DNA from: Chloroflexota bacterium
Lineage (GTDB): Bacteria; Chloroflexota; Anaerolineae; Anaerolineales; Villigracilaceae
Reading direction: 5' to 3'
Length of the DNA: 10,212 bases
NCBI GenBank assembly: GCA_021796315.1
Contig: JAJYOH010000176.1
Coordinates: 1 to 10,212 of the forward strand
Shown: piece by piece, positions 6,301 to 10,212 of the stretch
Layout of the letters: the number at the start of each line of letters is the position of its first letter
Numbering within the stretch: the first letter of the stretch is position 1
Notes under the pieces: model-generated
What the model was told of the DNA's origin: nothing
What the model saw: only the letters and a program-made list of their open reading frames with translations
The model's database searches: none
Translations under genes and position numbers: made by a program

Positions 6301-9300
6301 AGACGGTGTATAGGTTGCAATAGGTGTTGGCGTGGCAAGTTGAATGGTACTTGCTCCGGGATTGGTGACACCGCCATCGAACGATTGATAATATTCAATC
6401 CGGATTCTTCCATCGGCACCGTTGCCGCCGTCTTGATCGCTCCCGCCACCATATACACCACCATATCCTTTTGTAGCGTTAATAAGGTAATAGCCAATGC
6501 TGGCATTATCTGCTTTGATATAAATTGAACCACCGGCGCCACCTCCGCCATTGGCACCAGTACCTCCTCCCCCACCCTGGCCACCATTTGATCCATTGGA
6601 AGTAATTGATCCACTCACGCTAATATCGTGAGCATAGATCATGATAATGCCTCCACCATCACCGCCAGCCCCGCCAACATATTGAGGTCCATCGTTGGTC
6701 TTTGATCCACCGCTTCCACCGCCGCCCCCCATGAAGATGTTGGTCAGGTCAGGTGATCCCTGTGAATTACCGCCACTTCCAATACAAGCTCCTCCGTTAT
6801 TTACCCCTGCTTTACCAGGTTGGCCAGCAGCACTGTAACCGCCACCCCCACCACCGGGAGGATTCCCATAGCCATTAGAACCACCCCCGCCGCCGCCCAT
6901 ACCGTTCGGACTACAGGAGCTTGTTCCCGGACCGGGTTCGCCATCGCCCTGCCGCCCTGGCACATTTGTGTTTGTTGGAGCGCCTGCGTAGCCAAGCCCT
7001 GAGACGCTAACGTTTCCTGCAACGTTGAGTTGACCGGAAACTCGAAACGCCATAATGCCGCCGGATGATCCATCCCATCCAAGAGCGGTCAATGCCGCGC
7101 CGCCGGGAATCGTTAAATTATGATAATTTGGAACGCGTACAACCTGCGCTTTTGAGTTTCCACCTACCGTATAAGAATTGAGCAGCGAGCTTTGCAGCGT
7201 GATTGTTCCGGAACCGGTATCAATTGCTTGTATAAAGTGGGTCTCACGAATGCCTGTGTTGGTACCCTGCATTTGGATGATCAGCACTTCATCGTTTATT
7301 GCAAGACCGGATGTGGATCCTACCGAAATGATATTTGCCCCAGCTGATACGCTGACTGTGAGAGGCCTTCTCGTACTGTCTGTATATTGTGTGCCTGTAA
7401 TTGACATATCGCCATCGTTACCAGTTCCAAATTCGGGATTTGGCATCGGCGTTGGCGTGGGTGGTATTGGCGTTGGAGTGACGATGGGTTGAGCAATTTC
7501 ATTTCCAACCGCAGATCCTGGTTCATTTAGTACAAGCCCATAAACTCCATAGGGGAACGAAGTTCGCGCTACATTTGAAACGCGTGCGTTTTGGATCTCG
7601 CCATTAAAGTAATCGTTGTGATCGTATCCATTCGCGCCAAACCACATTGTTCCGCTTCCAGTTAGAGGCGTTACATTGGTCGTTACCGTATTATCTAAGA
7701 TTCCATTGATATAAAGTCGTAGGGCGTTCCCATTGTCTGTCCCGGCGACAAAGTACCATTGTCCGCCATTCAGCTGTGTTTGGCTGCGGACCTTGCTGGC
7801 ACCTCCGTTGAGCGAGAGGACAAGTTGACCGCTGTCCAAGAACATCTCATAGCGTTGGTCACCTGAATTGCCTCGCCAAGAGAAAATCTGTTGAGGCGTA
7901 TTGATCGCATTGGACTTGATCCAAGCTTCCACCGTGAATTGACCAAGGTTATATGCATTATCACTGCCGAGATTGACGATGCTCGTGGAACCATCGAAAA
8001 TAGCGTCGCTGCCAAATTTGCCTTGCCCAACCGTCAGATTTGAACCAGTGCCAACGCGATTATTCCCTGAATAATCGGTGACTGTAGCTACTTGACCGTC
8101 GGAAAACCTCCACAATCCAAGGGTCGAAGAATCGGAGGCTGGCGGAAAAACGTTATTTACATTGTTCGGCGGGTTGCTTGCATTTGGATTCCCATAATAG
8201 AGTTGATAAGTTGTGTTGTTCGTGCCGTTGCCTGAAATACTTGTTCCCAGATCGAACCAGATGTCAATCGCATCGCTAGTAAAGTTTGGAACAAAACGAG
8301 GCAATTCTGTGTTATCGAGCGCGACGATTCTAAAGTCGTCACCTTTTATCGCAGACTGTGATAAGGCGTATAGCGTGGCAGCCGTTGGTGTTGTATTCTT
8401 GTCAAAATGTAGATGGATTGGATATCCGGATGCCAGGGCATTCGTGTCATTGTTCAGTACGACGATCTGTCGCTTGACCGCATAATTGGGATCCCACCAC
8501 GGTTGCAGCGGCGCTTGCGATGTATCAACGGTTGTGCACGTGTCACCGTCTCCTGACGGCCAATCTTCAACATTCCCAGCAAAATCAGTAGCGCGCGAGC
8601 GGAAACAATAAGAATGTCCATCTTGTGCTGAAAAAATGGCTGAAGTCGTGGTGGTATTGGTAAGCCAATAATTCCAGGTGCCATTCGGTCCATCGCGATA
8701 TTGTATGTCATAGTTGCTTAGACCCGAAAGATCGTCACTGCCATTCCAACGAACAACAAATTGTGTTTGTGTTTGGAGACTGTTACTAGATTTAACATTT
8801 GAAGTAGGCGGTGTTTCATCGAGTCCAAAGGATCGAACACCAGAGCCCCAACTACCAAGTTCATTGCTAGCGGTTACAAGCCAATAAACTTGGGAATAAT
8901 CTTGGGAAAATGTATATGCATAGCTAGTAACTGTATTTGCAAGATCTGTGTCAACTAACGGTGCACTGAGATCAGAATTCGGACTGATCGTAAGATGATA
9001 AGTTGTTGTTCGCGCTGACGTCGTCCACTGGAACGTCACTTGCTTTGAATTTAGATACGATCCTGCCAGTGGAGCAATTTGTGTTGGGCCATTGGGTTTC
9101 CGATGTTGAAGTTCATAGATCTGATCGTCGCGGACGAATGTCTGTCCATTCTTGAAGACAACAAATTCAACGCGGTGCAAACCGTCATCCCACGGAAGCG
9201 TAAACCAGTTGACCCAGTTCGCTGAGTTTGTAGGATCACAGCCGCGCGGCAATGCATTGGTGACCATGCGCCAATTACCGTTTGTAGAGCCATCGGTCGC

Positions 9301-10212
9301 GGTATTTACGTAGACTTCATATTGCTGATCAGCGCAGGCATAGATTTGCACAAAATCGCTGGCAGAGGGCGTTGTGGGATTGAACTGAATGTCGGTGATA
9401 GAAGGAGTTGATGAATTTATTGCAAAATGATAAGCGTTGCTCCAGGCACTGATCATTCCAGCTGAATCCTTATCTTGCGAACGCCACTGGTAGCGATCCG
9501 AAGGTAGTGAGGGCGGAGTTACACAGTTGCTTGATACCCATCCGCTATCCCAATTGGTTGGGCTGTTGAAGATCTGGAAATGATATTGAGTAATTGGGTT
9601 TCCGTCTGGATCGCCATTGGCAAGGGTACATAGTTGTGGTGTACTGCCATCCAAGGAAATATACCAATCTTGTGGGCTAAATAGGCCCGTCTGATTAGGT
9701 GATTGGTTAACTGTCGTAACTGGGCCAGGAATTGAAGATTGTAATTGATTATTATTAGTTCCACCGTGATTATTACTAACCTGAGCGTCGCTTATCGAGA
9801 AATTACCTGCCGAATAGCCTAAGACATACGATGAATAAGAGGAATATGATTGTACGCCATTTTCATTTGTAGAAGCAATAATTGGAGGAGAATCATTGAC
9901 ACAATTTTGACAATAAAAGGAATTACCCTCACCAACAAGTGGAGGTTTAATAAACAACCCTGTAACTACATCTTGAACTATTGCGCTGCCAAGAGTTGAT
10001 ATACCGCTTCGTATTGCGTTCGCACCGAATAGAGCCGTTCCAATATTCTTGCCACTCGCTAAAGGGCCGTGCGTTTGAAGTCCCGGGATAAATTTATCTA
10101 TATATTTGCTTAATCCAAAATCTGCTAGAGCCGCTGTAACGCCAAGACTAATAGCAGCATTTGTATCCCCAGTATTTCCATAAGTTTCAAACCCCGTTCT
10201 AATCACGTCACA
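3049..10212 (-). CDS. Giant modular extracellular-type protein: Fn3-like, DUF2341, LamG, three glycine-rich modules (5' partial)
   Basis: The frame is open to the window edge, giving at least 2,387 codons. A GTG at 10206 is only the first possible start in view, and no signal peptide follows it, so the true N terminus lies outside. Numbering from that GTG: Ala/Gly-rich segment (1-90); CxxC-containing linker; a fibronectin-III-like domain (about 173-275); two more (about 370-460 and 463-560); DUF2341 (570-679); LamG-like domain (692-881); linker (909-924); glycine-rich module 1 (925-1290); linker (1291-1371); module 2 (1372-1731); linker (1732-1840); module 3 (1841-2204); linker (2205-2282); C-terminal beta domain (2283-2385) ending YDTGIR and TAA. 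LamG and Fn3 domains commonly bind glycans or proteins, and Thr/Pro linkers act as spacers between exported domains. A surface or secreted adhesin-like or matrix role is the best guess; no catalytic motif is seen. No gene symbol is justified. Confidence 0.9.
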   Translation of the reverse strand, partial: CDVIRTGFETYGNTGDTNAAISLGVTAALADFGLSKYIDKFIPGLQTHGPLASGKNIGTALFGANAIRSGISTLGSAIVQDVVTGLFIKPPLVGEGNSFYCQNCVNDSPPIIASTNENGVQSYSSYSSYVLGYSAGNFSISDAQVSNNHGGTNNNQLQSSIPGPVTTVNQSPNQTGLFSPQDWYISLDGSTPQLCTLANGDPDGNPITQYHFQIFNSPTNWDSGWVSSNCVTPPSLPSDRYQWRSQDKDSAGMISAWSNAYHFAINSSTPSITDIQFNPTTPSASDFVQIYACADQQYEVYVNTATDGSTNGNWRMVTNALPRGCDPTNSANWVNWFTLPWDDGLHRVEFVVFKNGQTFVRDDQIYELQHRKPNGPTQIAPLAGSYLNSKQVTFQWTTSARTTTYHLTISPNSDLSAPLVDTDLANTVTSYAYTFSQDYSQVYWLVTASNELGSWGSGVRSFGLDETPPTSNVKSSNSLQTQTQFVVRWNGSDDLSGLSNYDIQYRDGPNGTWNYWLTNTTTTSAIFSAQDGHSYCFRSRATDFAGNVEDWPSGDGDTCTTVDTSQAPLQPWWDPNYAVKRQIVVLNNDTNALASGYPIHLHFDKNTTPTAATLYALSQSAIKGDDFRIVALDNTELPRFVPNFTSDAIDIWFDLGTSISGNGTNNTTYQLYYGNPNASNPPNNVNNVFPPASDSSTLGLWRFSDGQVATVTDYSGNNRVGTGSNLTVGQGKFGSDAIFDGSTSIVNLGSDNAYNLGQFTVEAWIKSNAINTPQQIFSWRGNSGDQRYEMFLDSGQLVLSLNGGASKVRSQTQLNGGQWYFVAGTDNGNALRLYINGILDNTVTTNVTPLTGSGTMWFGANGYDHNDYFNGEIQNARVSNVARTSFPYGVYGLVLNEPGSAVGNEIAQPIVTPTPIPPTPTPMPNPEFGTGNDGDMSITGTQYTDSTRRPLTVSVSAGANIISVGSTSGLAINDEVLIIQMQGTNTGIRETHFIQAIDTGSGTITLQSSLLNSYTVGGNSKAQVVRVPNYHNLTIPGGAALTALGWDGSSGGIMAFRVSGQLNVAGNVSVSGLGYAGAPTNTNVPGRQGDGEPGPGTSSCSPNGMGGGGGGSNGYGNPPGGGGGGYSAAGQPGKAGVNNGGACIGSGGNSQGSPDLTNIFMGGGGGSGGSKTNDGPQYVGGAGGDGGGIIMIYAHDISVSGSITSNGSNGGQGGGGGTGANGGGGAGGSIYIKADNASIGYYLINATKGYGGVYGGGSDQDGGNGADGRIRIEYYQSFDGGVTNPGASTIQLATPTPIATYTPSLTPTNTATPTPSQTPSITPSPTESSTPTDTATYTLTPTVTQTPSPTSTPTFTLTPSDTPTSTSTPTATPAFGGGTQDLTIATSPYYFDSTRAAIQGDVAAGQNQITVNAAVFSTGQEILIIQMQGTGAGNYESANIASISNGTNLVLQSNLLNSYSSSGDNRAQVVWVPHYRNMTVQSGMKLTAHPWDGNTGGILVFKVDQNLVIQSGASLDVSGLGFSGGIIPASPWTSAGNTGESYTGPSLLHDFSPNGGGGGGGCDYQNNGGSGGSYGSEGTNGGGNQCAYNHKMGFTYGVNNLSTLYLGSGGGSAGGCCINGGSGGGIILMYARNLTLQGTMLSNGANGQNGGSNPGGGAGSGGSIGIMSVSADLSAGTLSALGGSGGSSSGTYGGSAVVYGGNGGNGRIYIQYGSLVQGTINPPASLYNDPSLNPTPTMTPTFTPTASDTPTFTPTASTTPTYTSTASNTPSLTSTNTLIPTLTGTVTPSLTPSVTPSPTQSLTPTDTATSTLTPTFTPTASPTATYTLMPTATQTPTPTATPVFTVFGDGSDGNHTVAGTEYADNTRTTLTSEANAGSTVLTVSDATNFQAGQEILIAQMQGSNAGTYEFDTVSSTGTNTITLQYPLVGSYLTSGNDHSQVIRVPHYDNLTVPSGAVLTAHAWDGSTGGILVLRVLENLDTEGAISVAGLGFRGAPKNTNVPGSQGEGENGLGSAACSANGMGGGGGGSNGYGNPPAGAGGGYGTTGQSGHIGINNGGACTSIGGNMSGDPTLAQLFLGGGGGSGGSKTNDGSQYFGGAGGNGGGIVLIFANNLFGSGSVNANGQSGFLGGGGGTGSNGGGGAAGSIYITGNNVTVSNITAQGGLGGVYGGDTDQDGGSGAQGRIRVDYYGSFSSTADPAAFTSQLPIPTPAPTPTFTPTASVSPTCTLTNTPTLTATVTWPPTPSGTPTFTQTNTLTSTPTSTATNTATPTLTPMITPDITPPASGSGIFGQVWIGPNCPGPIHLGEFYCAEKPYQTTLMVLTQSNQQVTQFTTDVNGEFVLALPPGQYILRPENLARWPRAMDLSFVVVAGQYTPLTIYYDTGIR
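3361..3594 (-). repeat. Thr/Pro-rich linker 4
   Basis: Residues 2205-2282 are almost entirely Thr, Pro, Ser, Ala and hydrophobics in TPT-type steps (for example [14 protein letters not shown]). Such low-complexity linkers join domains of exported proteins in Chloroflexota. This one separates glycine-rich module 3 from the C-terminal domain. On the plus strand it appears as GTTGG-rich low-complexity DNA, which creates false Val/Gly-rich reading frames. Confidence 0.85.
3595..4686 (-). repeat. Glycine-rich module 3 (364 residues)
   Basis: Residues 1841-2204. It opens with FGDGSDG, then an ordered beta-rich part with [25 protein letters not shown] and [14 protein letters not shown] core of Gly runs follows ([48 protein letters not shown]) and it closes with [17 protein letters not shown]. 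It is the copy most like module 1, including shared stretches such as [12 protein letters not shown] ([12 protein letters not shown] in module 1). Cys residues in AACSANG and GGACTS match module 1. Confidence 0.85.
4687..5013 (-). repeat. Thr/Pro-rich linker 3
   Basis: Residues 1732-1840, the longest linker. It contains repeated FTPTAS-type steps. Part of it ([19 protein letters not shown]) matches linker 2 ([19 protein letters not shown]), which indicates common descent by duplication and not just similar composition. Confidence 0.85.
5014..6090 (-). repeat. Glycine-rich module 2 (359 residues)
   Basis: Residues 1373-1731. It keeps the module framework: [38 protein letters not shown] and VSGLGF, then Gly-rich stretches and a closing [14 protein letters not shown]. 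The central Gly-rich loops differ from modules 1 and 3, with extra cysteines ([22 protein letters not shown]). It is therefore the most divergent copy. Confidence 0.85.
6091..6336 (-). repeat. Thr/Pro-rich linker 2
   Basis: Residues 1291-1371, Thr/Pro/Ser-rich, joining modules 1 and 2. It shares a homologous stretch with linker 3. Many Thr and Ser residues could be O-glycosylated if the protein is exported; this is inference. Confidence 0.85.
6337..7434 (-). repeat. Glycine-rich module 1 (366 residues)
   Basis: Residues 925-1290. Framework motifs are [45 protein letters not shown] and VSGLGY, then runs of up to six glycines ([17 protein letters not shown]) and a closing [17 protein letters not shown]. 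Similar modules occur in large secreted proteins of several environmental bacteria, but I know of no assigned function. Confidence 0.85.
7435..7482 (-). repeat. Short Pro/Thr linker 1
   Basis: Residues 909-924 ([16 protein letters not shown]). A short linker between the LamG-like domain and glycine-rich module 1. It is far shorter than the other three linkers. Confidence 0.8.
7564..8133 (-). other. LamG-like (Laminin_G_3 / concanavalin-fold) domain
   Basis: Residues 692-881 show the usual order for this fold: GLWRFSDG with [11 protein letters not shown], then [89 protein letters not shown]. The fold commonly binds carbohydrate or protein ligands in secreted bacterial proteins. The ligand cannot be read from sequence. 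Confidence 0.85.
8170..8499 (-). other. DUF2341 domain
   Basis: Residues 570-679 begin [17 protein letters not shown] and end at [16 protein letters not shown]. In between lie the family hallmarks of [15 protein letters not shown] and [11 protein letters not shown]2341 is typically found in secreted multidomain proteins, often directly before a LamG-like domain, exactly as here. Its function is not established. Confidence 0.8.
8520..9690 (-). other. Fibronectin-III/Ig-like region of the giant protein
   Basis: Residues about 173-560 hold beta-sandwich repeats. The first (about 173-275) has [21 protein letters not shown] and [10 protein letters not shown] later pair (about 370-460 and 463-560) has [19 protein letters not shown] with [17 protein letters not shown], and [23 protein letters not shown] with [17 protein letters not shown]. 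These match the Fn3 strand pattern. Between them lies a less clear Ig-like segment (about 276-368). They probably act as spacers or binding domains outside the cell. Confidence 0.65.

Noticed and set aside
3361..7434. Periodic repeat DNA in the linker and glycine-rich regions as a CRISPR-like or minisatellite array
   Set aside because: The periodicity follows codon usage for Thr-Pro and Gly runs inside one open frame; there are no constant repeats separated by unique spacers.

Overview
The window has two unrelated halves, both transcribed on the minus strand. Nothing in it names a species. The very long secreted-type protein with Thr/Pro linkers of the [11 protein letters not shown] kind, LamG and DUF2341 domains, and a C-terminal domain ending in YDTGIR fits environmental Chloroflexota (Anaerolineae-like) best. 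That assignment rests on protein style only.

Layout by coordinate. 1-274: flanking DNA with no supportable gene, but with a near-consensus sigma70-type promoter (71-99) pointing out of the left edge. 275-2640: an IS91-like mobile element. It carries a tyrosine recombinase (1645-2511) and a Y2/HUH rolling-circle transposase (518-1648), joined by a 4-base ATGA stop/start overlap. The pair is bracketed by an 18-base inverted repeat (17 of 18 matching), each copy with a small hairpin just inside it, so the element is about 2.37 kb. 2641-3048: intergenic DNA holding short coding-like remnants on the minus strand, including a 14-codon reading frame behind a strong ribosome binding site. 3049-10212: one reading frame of at least 2,387 codons that runs off the right edge, so its true start is not in the window.

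The large protein reads, from N to C terminus: a non-secretory-looking Ala/Gly-rich segment; fibronectin-III-like domains; a DUF2341 domain; a LamG-like (concanavalin-fold) domain; then three homologous glycine-rich modules of about 360 residues, each preceded by a Thr/Pro-rich linker; a fourth linker; and a ~100-residue carboxypeptidase-regulatory-like beta domain. This is the layout of a modular extracellular or surface protein. Modules 1 and 3 resemble each other more than either resembles module 2, and linkers 2 and 3 share a homologous stretch, so the array probably grew by duplicating linker plus module.

The element's two genes very likely form one translationally coupled unit for its own transposition. 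No functional link between the element and the large surface protein is visible. The most notable items are the triplicated glycine-rich modules and the paired recombinase/HUH transposase with recognisable candidate ends.
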